Positions 39,752 to 47,808 of a stretch of DNA of 64,000 nucleotides are shown piece after piece (the stretch's first letter is position 1; each line of letters opens with the position of its first letter). The stretch comes from Bacillus_AB infantis_B (GTDB taxonomy: Bacteria; Bacillota; Bacilli; Bacillales; Cytobacillaceae), in NCBI RefSeq assembly GCF_008180445.1, contig NZ_VTER01000003.1, positions 310,001 through 374,000 of the forward strand. Reading direction: 5' to 3'. The notes below the pieces were generated by a model. It was not told the origin of the DNA. It was given only the letters and a program-made list of their open reading frames with translations, and ran no database searches. Made by a program: the position numbers and the translations under genes.

Positions 39752-40210
39752 TTAAAATGGCTTCATCACCATAAGAACAATCAAAACAACTGCTGCAAAG
39801 TGTGTATATAGGGTGAATGGCTGCTGTTCTTTATTTATGCGGTGGTAAGAGTCAGGCAGGGTTTCGTCCTTGCCTTCATGATTAGCAAGAAGCTCCTGCT
39901 GTGCTCTGACTTTCTTCGGCAGGACTGCCGCTACAATAGGCTGGACCGAAATAAAGATAATAATAGAAATGATATACCAGACTTCTTTAAATAGTGCTGG
40001 ATTCAAAGCGCCAAAAATCAAACCGGTAATTAATAGAGTAATGCTTCCATACTTTGCAAGTTTCTCTACCCTCTCATTGATCAAGATGCAAAGCCTGGCC
40101 TGTGAGACTGTTTTTGGCGCTTTGGAGATGATGGGCTGTGCAAAAGCAGCGCCCAGGCCGCATACCGCAGCAATGATATGCACTGTAAGCAGGATGGAAT
40201 ATAAAGTCAA
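39752..40210 (-). CDS. DUF2269-like integral membrane protein
   Basis: A 152-residue protein with four hydrophobic helices. The first helix contains a conserved His in LLTVHIIAAVCGLG, as in DUF2269 proteins. Function is unknown; heme or metal binding through the His is sometimes guessed. Start TTG with AAGGGG 9 nt upstream. It is monocistronic between the RNPP gene and the tmRNA, and its context gives no clue. Confidence 0.7.
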   Translation of the reverse strand: MTLYSILLTVHIIAAVCGLGAAFAQPIISKAPKTVSQARLCILINERVEKLAKYGSITLLITGLIFGALNPALFKEVWYIISIIIFISVQPIVAAVLPKKVRAQQELLANHEGKDETLPDSYHRINKEQQPFTLYTHFAAVVLIVLMVMKPF

Positions 40211-40420
40211 AGATAAGTTCCCCTTTCAAACTGTTTTTTTATACCTCTTTTGTATAATAATATATTTTTGTTAAAATATGATTATTTTTTACTAATTCAA
40301 TGGATAATTTTTCTATATTATTGGGTAATATACATGAATGGCCATTATTTTAAGGGCTTTATAAAAAAATTGGCATGTGTTTTGTTATGAGAAGAAGGTA
40401 TGGAGGGTTTTTTAAGCAAA

Positions 40421-40460
40421 TAAAAAAGCCTGGATCCTCCATCAGGAAAATCCAGGCTTC
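40421..40460 (-). terminator. ssrA terminator
   Basis: Minus-strand stem AAGCCTGGAT/ATCCAGGCTT followed by TTTTATTT, about 35 nt beyond the mature tmRNA 3' end. Confidence 0.85.
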
Positions 40461-40492
40461 GTAATTTAAGATTTAATCCACCAAAGTATGTA

Positions 40493-40851
40493 TGGTGGAG
40501 ACGGTGGGAGTCGAACCCACGTCCAGAAACATCGCCACTTAAGCTTCTACGAGTGTAGTCAGCATATTTGCGTTTCGCTGCATCTTATGCCTGCTGACAG
40601 GCGTCCGTGCAGCTAGTCTGGTTATTCTCTTCCTTCATCCTCAGACGGTGGAATCCGGCGTAGTCCACTTAGAGTGAGTCCCTTACCCTACCACATGGAC
40701 GATGGAGGGAGGAACCGCTTAGCGCTATTAGGCAGCTAGAGCGAAGTTGTTTTGTTGTTTGCCAGTTATAGGCGTTGACGTTTTAACGAGGCCGATCCCC
40801 TCGACTCGCAACCTAAGCTCGAACTATCCCTGTCGAATCCGTAACGTCCCC
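40493..40851 (-). ncRNA. ssrA: Transfer-messenger RNA
   Basis: A 359-nt tmRNA. The 5' end GGGGACGTTACGG pairs with the 3' end ...CCGTCTCCACCA (CCA encoded). The T-arm GTTCGACTCCCAC is standard. The resume codon is GGC and the reading frame gives GKQQNNFALAA followed by tandem stops TAA TAG, so the full tag is (A)GKQQNNFALAA. The tRNA-like domain and pseudoknot sequences follow B. subtilis closely. It rescues stalled ribosomes with SmpB, whose gene lies 176 nt upstream on the same strand, and RNase R, two genes upstream. Confidence 0.97.
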
Positions 40852-41027
40852 ATATTGGGCAAATGAGCCTAAGCTTCATTTCCGCTGAGAGCCGGTGCGA
40901 ATCTTATTCTGCCACTCGGTTTGACGCCGGGAGTGCTCGAAATAGAAGAGCGTAAGTCAGTCAGCATCGCTGCTACAATACTTATTATATCATATACAGC
41001 ATGGATATCAATTGTTAAGTCTTGGCT

Positions 41028-41495
41028 TTACATTTTCTGCCTTTCACGGAATGCCCGCTCGATATCGCGGCCTGCTTCTTTCTTTTTCAAGGTTTCGCGT
41101 TTATCATAATTCTTTTTACCCTTAGCAAGTCCGATCAAAACTTTCGCAAAGCCATTTTTTAAATACATCTTCAGCGGTACGATAGAGTATCCTGCTTCCT
41201 TTGTGTCGCCGATCAGCTTGCTGATTTCTTTATTATGAAGCAGCAGCTTCCTGGTTCTGAGCGGATCATGGTTGTACCGGTTTCCCTGCTCATAAGGGCT
41301 GACATGCATGTTGATGAGGAATATCTCGCCATTGATGATTCTGGCATAAGAATCCTTCAGCTGCACCCTGCCTGCGCGGATGGCCTTTATTTCTGTCCCC
41401 TGCAGGACGATGCCCGCTTCATATGTTTCTTCAATGAAATAGTCGTGATTCGCTTTTTTATTCTGGGCGATAACCTTGCCCGTTCCCTTTGGCAT
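41028..41495 (-). CDS. smpB: SsrA-binding protein
   Basis: A 155-residue RNA-binding protein needed to load tmRNA onto stalled ribosomes. Family marks: NKKANHDYFIEETYEAGIVLQGTEIKAIRAGRVQLKDSYA, the conserved HVSPYEQGN and the basic tail KGKKNYDKRETLKKKEAGRDIERAFRERQ that inserts in the mRNA channel. Start ATG with GAGGGGG 8 nt upstream. It lies between rnr and ssrA, the normal Bacillus order. Confidence 0.97.
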   Translation of the reverse strand: MPKGTGKVIAQNKKANHDYFIEETYEAGIVLQGTEIKAIRAGRVQLKDSYARIINGEIFLINMHVSPYEQGNRYNHDPLRTRKLLLHNKEISKLIGDTKEAGYSIVPLKMYLKNGFAKVLIGLAKGKKNYDKRETLKKKEAGRDIERAFRERQKM

Positions 41496-41610
41496 ATGAA
41501 CTTCCCCCTCAATCTCTTACAATGATTTTAACAAAAATCTCTCCCTGCAACAATCGTGACCTTATATCGGAAAGGAGAGCCACTTGGATGGCTCTCCGGT
41601 TTCCAGCTTT

Positions 41611-43956
41611 TTAGCGTTTCTTTTTCTTCCGCTTGGCTTTGGGCGCATTTTCAAAGTGCTTTTTCTCTTTTCGGCCGGGGCCGCCGCCGCTTTTGCCTTT
41701 TGAGCTGCCGCCGCGTCCTTTCGGGCCTTCGCCGTCTTTGCCTCTGCGCGGTTTCTTTTCTGTGCTGCCTGTCTTGAACACTCGCGGCGCATCCCGGTCA
41801 TCGCGCTTCCGTGGGCCTTTCATGCCGACGATTTCAAAATCTATGGAGCGCTCATCTTTGTTGACATTGATGACGCGTACTGTAATTTCGTCGCCAATCC
41901 GGAACACATTGCCGGTTTTCTCGCCGATCATCGCGAAATGGCGCTCATCATAGCGGTAATAATCATCCGTCATATAGCTGACATGGATCAGACCTTCTAT
42001 CGTGTTCGGCAATTCGACGAACATGCCGAAGTTTGTAACCGAACTGATGATTCCATCATATTCTTCACCAATTTTATCAGCCATATATTCTGCTTTTTTA
42101 AGCTCATCTGTTTCCCTTTCAGCTTCGACCGCGCGGCGCTCCATATTGGAGGAATGATCGGCAATATCAGGAAGCCTTGAATTCATCCTCTCCCTTGTCG
42201 CCTGGCTTAAATCGCCTTCAATCAGATAGGTGCGGATGAGCCTGTGGACAACCAAGTCCGGATAACGGCGGATCGGTGAAGTGAAATGGGTGTAGAACTC
42301 AGTCGACAGCCCGAAGTGGCCGAGGCTCTCAGGATTATATTTCGCCTGCTGCATCGAACGCAGCATGACGGTGGAAATCACCATTTCCTCAGGCGTTCCC
42401 TGCACCTCTTCAATGATTTCCTGGAGGGCGCGCGGATGCACGGAGTTTGCCGTGCCTTTTACAATGTAACCGAAGTTTGTAATAAACTCGAAGAACCTTC
42501 TCAGCTTATCTTCCTTCGGATCTTCGTGGATACGGTAGATGAACGGCACATCCATCCAATGAAAATGCTCGGCGACCGTTTCATTTGCCGCAAGCATGAA
42601 TTCCTCGATGAGGCGCTCTGCCACAGAGCGCTCGCGGAGGACGACATCGCTCGGCTTTCCTTCTTCATCGACAAGAACCTTCGACTCTTTAAAATCAAAG
42701 TCGATGGCACCGCGGCCCATCCGTTTCTTGCGGAGCACTGATGCCAGCTCTTCCATAAGCTGGAACATTGGCACAAGCGGCTCATAGCGCTTCATCAGCT
42801 CTTCGTCTTTATCGGTCAAGATCTTATTAACATCATGGTAGGTCATGCGCTCTGTCGTTTTAATGACACTTTGGAAAATTTCATGATTGACAACTTCGCC
42901 GGAGCTGTCCATTTCCATTTCACAGGAAAGGGTCAGGCGGTCAACCTGCGGATTAAGAGAACAGATCCCATTGGATAATCTGTGCGGGATCATCGGGATG
43001 ACCCGGTCCACCAGGTACACACTTGTCGCACGTTCTTCTGCTTCCTGATCAATCGGCGTATTCTCGCGCACATAATACGTCACATCGGCAATATGTACTC
43101 CGAGCTTATAGTTCCCGTTTTCAAGCTTCGTAACAGTTACCGCATCATCCAGGTCCTTCGCATCAGCGCCATCAATCGTGACGATTGTCTGATCGCGCAG
43201 GTCGCGCCGGTTCTTGATTTCACTTTCATCAATGCTGTCAGGGGTATCATTCGCCTGCTCCAGCACTTCTTTCGGAAATTCCATCGGCAGACCATGTTTG
43301 TGGATGACAGACAGGATATCGACGCCAGGATCATTTTTATGGCCCAGGATCTCAAGGACTTCTCCTTCAGCGCTCTTGCGCCCTTCCGGATACGTCGTCA
43401 GCTTGACAACGACCTTATGCCCTTCTATCGCCCCTTTAGAGGCTGATTTCGGGATAAAAATATCGCTGGCGAACTTTTTGTCATCAGGGAGCACAAAACC
43501 GAAGTTTTTACTTTCAACATATGTGCCGACGATCTGCTGGACGCCTCGTTCGAGAATGCGGACGACCGTCCCTTCACGCCTCTGGCCGGAAGATTCAGAA
43601 GAAACCCTTGCAAGGACAATATCGCCATGCATAGCATTATTCGTCTCATTCGGCGGTATAAAGATATCATCAAGGCCAGGCTCTTCAGGAATGACAAAAG
43701 CAAAGCCTTTCGCATGGCCGGACAGCTTGCCTTTGATCAGGTTCATCCTGTCCGGCAGGCCGTAGCGGTTGCTCCGTGTCCGGACAACAAGGCCTTTCTG
43801 CTCCATGACCACAAGGGCCTTCACAAAGTCTTTAAAATCGGAAGAATCCTCAATTCCGAATGCCTCCTCCATCTCCTGGACGGTCAGAGGCTTGTATGCT
43901 TCATCTTTCATAAAGTGGAGAAGTTTATCCACGATTTGCTTAATATTATTTTCCAT
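41611..43956 (-). CDS. rnr: Ribonuclease R
   Basis: A 781-residue 3'-5' exoribonuclease. Domains in order are: N-terminal helix-turn-helix (1-70), two cold-shock OB folds (about 75-230), RNB catalytic domain with TIDGADAKDLDDAVTV (Asp ligands) and the conserved HFTSPIRRYPDLVVHR, an S1 domain near 640-720 (IISSVTNFGMFVELPNTIEGLIHVSYM) and a Lys/Arg/Gly-rich tail. It degrades structured RNA and clears non-stop mRNAs with tmRNA. ATG with GGAGGGATAG upstream. It follows est by 27 nt, so secG, est, rnr and smpB may be partly cotranscribed. Confidence 0.96.
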   Translation of the reverse strand: MENNIKQIVDKLLHFMKDEAYKPLTVQEMEEAFGIEDSSDFKDFVKALVVMEQKGLVVRTRSNRYGLPDRMNLIKGKLSGHAKGFAFVIPEEPGLDDIFIPPNETNNAMHGDIVLARVSSESSGQRREGTVVRILERGVQQIVGTYVESKNFGFVLPDDKKFASDIFIPKSASKGAIEGHKVVVKLTTYPEGRKSAEGEVLEILGHKNDPGVDILSVIHKHGLPMEFPKEVLEQANDTPDSIDESEIKNRRDLRDQTIVTIDGADAKDLDDAVTVTKLENGNYKLGVHIADVTYYVRENTPIDQEAEERATSVYLVDRVIPMIPHRLSNGICSLNPQVDRLTLSCEMEMDSSGEVVNHEIFQSVIKTTERMTYHDVNKILTDKDEELMKRYEPLVPMFQLMEELASVLRKKRMGRGAIDFDFKESKVLVDEEGKPSDVVLRERSVAERLIEEFMLAANETVAEHFHWMDVPFIYRIHEDPKEDKLRRFFEFITNFGYIVKGTANSVHPRALQEIIEEVQGTPEEMVISTVMLRSMQQAKYNPESLGHFGLSTEFYTHFTSPIRRYPDLVVHRLIRTYLIEGDLSQATRERMNSRLPDIADHSSNMERRAVEAERETDELKKAEYMADKIGEEYDGIISSVTNFGMFVELPNTIEGLIHVSYMTDDYYRYDERHFAMIGEKTGNVFRIGDEITVRVINVNKDERSIDFEIVGMKGPRKRDDRDAPRVFKTGSTEKKPRRGKDGEGPKGRGGSSKGKSGGGPGRKEKKHFENAPKAKRKKKKR

Positions 43957-43983
43957 CTATGCTATCCCTCCTAAATAAAGGAT

Positions 43984-44730
43984 TTAAACAGTCCAATCCA
44001 GCGATTCCAGGAACTGATATACATCCTCATGCAGCTGATCCTTTTCCTTGTCCAATGTGATGACATGACCGGACTCTTCATACCATTTCAGCTTTTTATT
44101 ATCATTCTCCACTTCGCTGAAGATGATGTTCGCGCTGTCGGTATTGATCATGGCATCATGGCGGGCCTGCGCCACAAAGGTTGGGGAATAGATCATATCC
44201 ACATGATTCCTCACATCGGCGATCAGCTCCTGCAGCGCTTTGAGTGTCTCCATCGGAGTTTTCCTGAATTCAGCCATTTCCTGTTCAATCTGCTCAGGGG
44301 ATTTGCCTTCAAGCCTCTTATACTCGCTGGCATAGTGAAGGATGCCCTGATACATGACTTCCTCGCTCTTAATATACATTGGTGCACACATTGGAACGAT
44401 ACCCTTTATAGGAACAGTGTAACCTAATTTCAAGGAAAATACCCCGCCCAGCGAAAGCCCGGCAACCGCAATCTCTTCATAGCCCTGTCCCTTCAGCAGC
44501 TCATAGCCTTCCATAACGTCCTTCCACCAGTCCTCAGGCCCGGTATGGACCAGCTCTTCAGGCGGCACCCCGTGGCCCTTATACTGTGGCGCATGGCAGG
44601 TATACCCCTTGGTCTGCAAGAACCGTCCAAGCATCCTGACATCCGCAGTATTGCCTGTAAAGCCGTGCAAAAGCAGGACAGCCCTTTTTCCGCCTTCAAA
44701 GGTAAATGGTTTCGGTGCAACAATCTTCAT
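43984..44730 (-). CDS. est: Monoacylglycerol lipase/carboxylesterase (YvaK, Est30-like)
   Basis: A 248-residue alpha/beta hydrolase. The nucleophile elbow G-L-S-L-G is in IAVAGLSLGGVFSLK. The acid Asp is in VAQARHDAMINTDSA, the His in YEESGHVITLD. The oxyanion segment LLLHGFTGNTADV and overall length match Geobacillus Est30 and B. subtilis YvaK. It hydrolyses short-chain esters; the physiological substrate is unknown. AAAAGGAG precedes the ATG. Its place between secG and rnr is conserved in Bacillus. Confidence 0.94.
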   Translation of the reverse strand: MKIVAPKPFTFEGGKRAVLLLHGFTGNTADVRMLGRFLQTKGYTCHAPQYKGHGVPPEELVHTGPEDWWKDVMEGYELLKGQGYEEIAVAGLSLGGVFSLKLGYTVPIKGIVPMCAPMYIKSEEVMYQGILHYASEYKRLEGKSPEQIEQEMAEFRKTPMETLKALQELIADVRNHVDMIYSPTFVAQARHDAMINTDSANIIFSEVENDNKKLKWYEESGHVITLDKEKDQLHEDVYQFLESLDWTV

Positions 44731-44864
44731 TTTGAAAACTCCTTTTGCTATGTAAATGATTTCTTTGTTAACTTCGCTTCCTTATTTTTAGCAAAGCCGC
44801 GCCCAACAATCCACTAAAACGGCTTATCGGCAGCTGCAGGAAAAATATTCCGTTTAGCGGCAAA

Positions 44865-44893
44865 TAAAAAACCTGACCTTCTGGGCCAGGCAG
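44865..44893 (-). terminator. Terminator after secG
   Basis: Stem CCTGGCC/GGTCAGG (one wobble) with a 5-nt loop, then TTTTTTATTT on the minus strand. Confidence 0.75.
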
Positions 44894-44901
44894 CAGCTTT
44901 A

Positions 44902-45135
44902 TTATTTTACAAAATAAGCGACAGCAATTGTTAAAACAAAAAACAGTACAGATAACACAATCGTCACACGGTGGAGTATAAGATCAAGCCCGCGCGCCTT
45001 TTGCTTGCCGAAAAGCTGCTCGGCACCACCTGAAATCGCGCCGGAAAGACCCGCACTTTTTCCTGATTGAAGAAGTACAACAACTATAAGAGCAACTGAA
45101 ACAATAATCAACAGCGTAATTAATAATGTGTACAT
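44902..45135 (-). CDS. secG: SecG preprotein translocase subunit
   Basis: A 77-residue two-helix membrane protein. The N-terminal helix ends in VVVLLQSGKSAGLSGAISGGAEQLFGKQKARGLD, the hallmark SecG cytoplasmic loop, followed by a second helix. It assists SecYEG-dependent export. The ATG at 45135 has GGAGG 8 nt upstream; an in-frame GTG three codons earlier overlaps that site and is rejected. Confidence 0.95.
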   Translation of the reverse strand: MYTLLITLLIIVSVALIVVVLLQSGKSAGLSGAISGGAEQLFGKQKARGLDLILHRVTIVLSVLFFVLTIAVAYFVK

Positions 45136-45306
45136 GAAGTCCACCTCCTGAAACGTACAATCACATTATTCTTAATTTATCATATTTTGGCGGATTGGAC
45201 AATAGCAATGTTGGGTGGCGATGGGGGATTTAGTTAGCAGCGAAGAAGGGGGACGGGGCTTAGGGGGCGAAATAAATAGATAAGACATTTTTATAAGGAG
45301 GAAGAT

Positions 45307-46278
45307 ATGATTGTTAAAGAATTAAGAGTGCCAGAGCGGATATTAGCCCTGGAAGCTCTGCTGCGCCGGCTGGAGGAAGGGAGTCCTGACTGGCACCGTG
45401 TTAAGGAAGATCTCGCGAAACGCTGGGCGGGCTACTATGGTGAGTTATCCCTTGATTATTATTTATTGATGCTGCCGGAAAAAGAAGAATATCTGGTACT
45501 GCATGATTTGCGGCTCGGCCTGTCAGGCAGCTTTTTTCAGATTGATCTACTTGTGCTGCATGCTCATTTTGCATTAATCCTGGAGGTTAAAAACATACTT
45601 GGCACCCTTGTATTCGATAAGCAATTCAGCCAGATGATTCGCACCCAGGATGAAAAAGAAGAAGGCTTCCCCGACCCGATCGCTCAGGCAGAACATCATA
45701 AAAAACAGCTGGCCCGCTGGTTTGAGGAACGCAGCATCCCTCTCCCCGTTGAAGCCCTCGTTGTTATCAGCAAACCCTCCACTGTCCTCAAAGCAAACTC
45801 TCCGGCCATCAGCCGCATGGTCATCCACAGCCACCGCCTTCTTGGGAAGGTGGAAGAACTGAGCGGGCGATATCAGCAATCGCTCATGGAATCGAGAGAC
45901 CTGAGAAAAACCTCTAGATTGTTGATTAAACACCATACACCTGAAGAAATTGATATATTGTCCAGGATGAGAGTCAGCCGGGAGAATGTGAAGATGGGTG
46001 TCCATTGCGGCGGCTGCGGCCATATTCCTGCTATAAGAGTATATGGGACGTGGCTGTGCCCAAAATGCGGTTATAAAGACAAGTCTGCACATATCGCGGC
46101 CTTGAAGGATTACTTCCTTTTGTTTGGGAAGGAGATTACGAATGGGGAGTTTCGGGAGTTTGCGGGTGTGGAATCCGTCCATACAGCTTCAAATATTCTC
46201 TCAAAATCAAATTTAGTGGTCTCAGGCAGAGGAAAAGGGCGCAAATATAGTGCACCTGCAGATTGGAAGAATGGGTAA
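45307..46278 (+). CDS. NERD nuclease-related protein with C-terminal zinc ribbon
   Basis: A 323-residue protein. The NERD domain (about residues 40-160) has the PD-(D/E)XK-like pattern FQIDLLVLHAHFALILEVKN (Asp80, Glu93, Lys95), suggesting DNA cleavage. The C-terminal third carries a four-cysteine knuckle (HCGGCGH...WLCPKCGYKD) and ends with a possible winged-helix segment (GVESVHTASNILSKSNLVVSGRGKGRKYS). ATG with AAGGAGG upstream. The NERD family is poorly understood. It is followed by an exact 20-bp tandem array and has no other gene partner. Confidence 0.83.
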   Translation: MIVKELRVPERILALEALLRRLEEGSPDWHRVKEDLAKRWAGYYGELSLDYYLLMLPEKEEYLVLHDLRLGLSGSFFQIDLLVLHAHFALILEVKNILGTLVFDKQFSQMIRTQDEKEEGFPDPIAQAEHHKKQLARWFEERSIPLPVEALVVISKPSTVLKANSPAISRMVIHSHRLLGKVEELSGRYQQSLMESRDLRKTSRLLIKHHTPEEIDILSRMRVSRENVKMGVHCGGCGHIPAIRVYGTWLCPKCGYKDKSAHIAALKDYFLLFGKEITNGEFREFAGVESVHTASNILSKSNLVVSGRGKGRKYSAPADWKNG

Positions 46279-46280
46279 AA

Positions 46281-46380
46281 AGCATTTATTAGCAACTTTT
46301 CAAATTTATTAGCAACTTTTTCATTTTATTAGCAACTTTCAGGATATATTAGCAACTTTTGAGTTTTATTAGCAACTCCA
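46281..46380. repeat. Array of five exact-period 20-bp direct repeats
   Basis: Five consecutive 20-bp units start at 46281, 46301, 46321, 46341 and 46361. Each contains ATTAGCAACT preceded by T/A-rich bases, and the first four continue into TTT; about 14 positions are conserved and 4-6 vary freely. Every unit holds TAG and the period is not a multiple of three, so it is not coding. It starts two bases after the NERD stop codon. Confidence 0.93.
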
Positions 46381-46442
46381 CCTGAATGGGACCTCTAAAC
46401 TCCAACCCGGCCCCATGCATCACCCAGCAAAACCCCAAAACC

Positions 46443-46475
46443 AAAAAAAACACCAGCCCCCAAGGCTGGTGTCTC
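46443..46475 (-). terminator. Terminator of the glycolytic operon
   Basis: Minus-strand ACACCAGCC/GGCTGGTGT stem (6-nt loop) followed by TTTTTTT, 13 nt after the eno stop. Confidence 0.9.
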
Positions 46476-46487
46476 CCCCAAAAAGAA

Positions 46488-47783
46488 TTACTTCTTCAGG
46501 TTATAAAAAGATTTCAAACCATCGTACACAGCGAGATCGCCAAGCTCATCTTCGATGCGAAGAAGCTGGTTGTATTTCGCGATGCGGTCTGTACGGCTCA
46601 TAGAACCGGTTTTTATTTGGCCAGCGTTTGTTGCAACAGCGATGTCAGCGATTGTGGCATCTTCTGTTTCACCTGAACGGTGGGATACAACGGCAGTGTA
46701 GCCTGCGCGCTTAGCCATTTCGATTGCTTCGAAAGTTTCAGTCAGTGTACCGATCTGGTTCACTTTGATCAGGATGGAGTTGCCTACGCCCTGCTCGATG
46801 CCTTGTGCAAGCTTCTTCGTGTTTGTTACGAAAAGGTCATCTCCTACAAGCTGAACTTTTCCGCCGATGCGGTCAGTCAGAAGCTTGTGGCCCTCCCAGT
46901 CGTTTTCATCCAGTCCGTCTTCGATTGAAAGGATTGGGAATTCGTTTACCAGCTCTTCGTAGAAGTTAACCATATCTTCTGAAGATAAGCCAGTGCGGCC
47001 TTCGCCTGCAAGATCGTATTTGCCTGTTTCTTTGTTGTAGAATTCAGAAGAAGCAACGTCCATGCCAAGAAGGATGTCTTTGCCTGGCTCATAGCCGGCG
47101 CTCTTGATTGCTTCGATGATTACTTCAAGTGCTTCGCGGTTGGAACCAAGGTTTGGAGCGAATCCGCCTTCGTCTCCGACAGCTGTGTTAAGGCCTTTTC
47201 CTGAAAGTACTTTCTTAAGCGCGTGGAATATTTCAGCACCCATGCGGATCGCTTCCTTGAAAGTAGGAGCTCCTACAGGAAGGATCATGAATTCCTGGAA
47301 GTCAACGTTGTTGTCAGCATGTGATCCGCCGTTGATGATGTTCATCATTGGAGTCGGAAGCTGCTTCGCGTTGAATCCGCCAAGGTAGCGGTATAGTGGC
47401 AGGCCTACAGATTCAGCTGCAGCGTGCGCACAAGCCATGGATACGCCAAGGATTGCGTTAGCGCCCAATTTGCCTTTGTTTTCAGTACCGTCAAGCTCGA
47501 TCATCGTGCGGTCGATTCCGACCTGGTCTGTTACATCCATGCCGATGATTGCTTCAGAGATCAGGTTGTTTACGTTGTCCACTGCGTTTTGAACACCTTT
47601 TCCAAGGTAGCGGGACTTGTCGCCGTCGCGAAGCTCAACTGCTTCGTGCTCGCCTGTTGATGCTCCTGAAGGAACGATTGCTCTTCCGAAGAATCCTGAT
47701 TCTGTTAATACTTCTACTTCTACTGTTGGGTTACCGCGGGAATCTAATACTTCGCGGGCATATACGTGCTGGATAAATGGCAT
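46488..47783 (-). CDS. eno: Enolase
   Basis: A 431-residue enolase (2-phosphoglycerate to phosphoenolpyruvate), and a degradosome component in Bacillus. Signature segments: YAREVLDSRGNPTVEVEV, GGSHADNNVDFQEFMI, SIEDGLDENDWEGHKLLTD, ILIKVNQIGTLTET and SHRSGETEDATIADIAVATNAGQIKTGS with the catalytic Lys and Mg ligands. Length is standard. ATG with AAGGAGAG upstream. Last gene of the cggR operon, 25 nt after gpmI. Confidence 0.98.
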   Translation of the reverse strand: MPFIQHVYAREVLDSRGNPTVEVEVLTESGFFGRAIVPSGASTGEHEAVELRDGDKSRYLGKGVQNAVDNVNNLISEAIIGMDVTDQVGIDRTMIELDGTENKGKLGANAILGVSMACAHAAAESVGLPLYRYLGGFNAKQLPTPMMNIINGGSHADNNVDFQEFMILPVGAPTFKEAIRMGAEIFHALKKVLSGKGLNTAVGDEGGFAPNLGSNREALEVIIEAIKSAGYEPGKDILLGMDVASSEFYNKETGKYDLAGEGRTGLSSEDMVNFYEELVNEFPILSIEDGLDENDWEGHKLLTDRIGGKVQLVGDDLFVTNTKKLAQGIEQGVGNSILIKVNQIGTLTETFEAIEMAKRAGYTAVVSHRSGETEDATIADIAVATNAGQIKTGSMSRTDRIAKYNQLLRIEDELGDLAVYDGLKSFYNLKK

Positions 47784-47808
47784 AGTAAAATCTCTCCTTA
47801 AAATTGAG

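Noticed and set aside
46281..46380. CRISPR array
   Set aside because: Units are 20 bp with only 4-6 variable bases, so there is no room for spacers, and no cas genes are present.
46386..46676. 96-codon plus-strand ORF after the NERD array
   Set aside because: It runs through the eno terminator and antisense into eno; no ribosome site.
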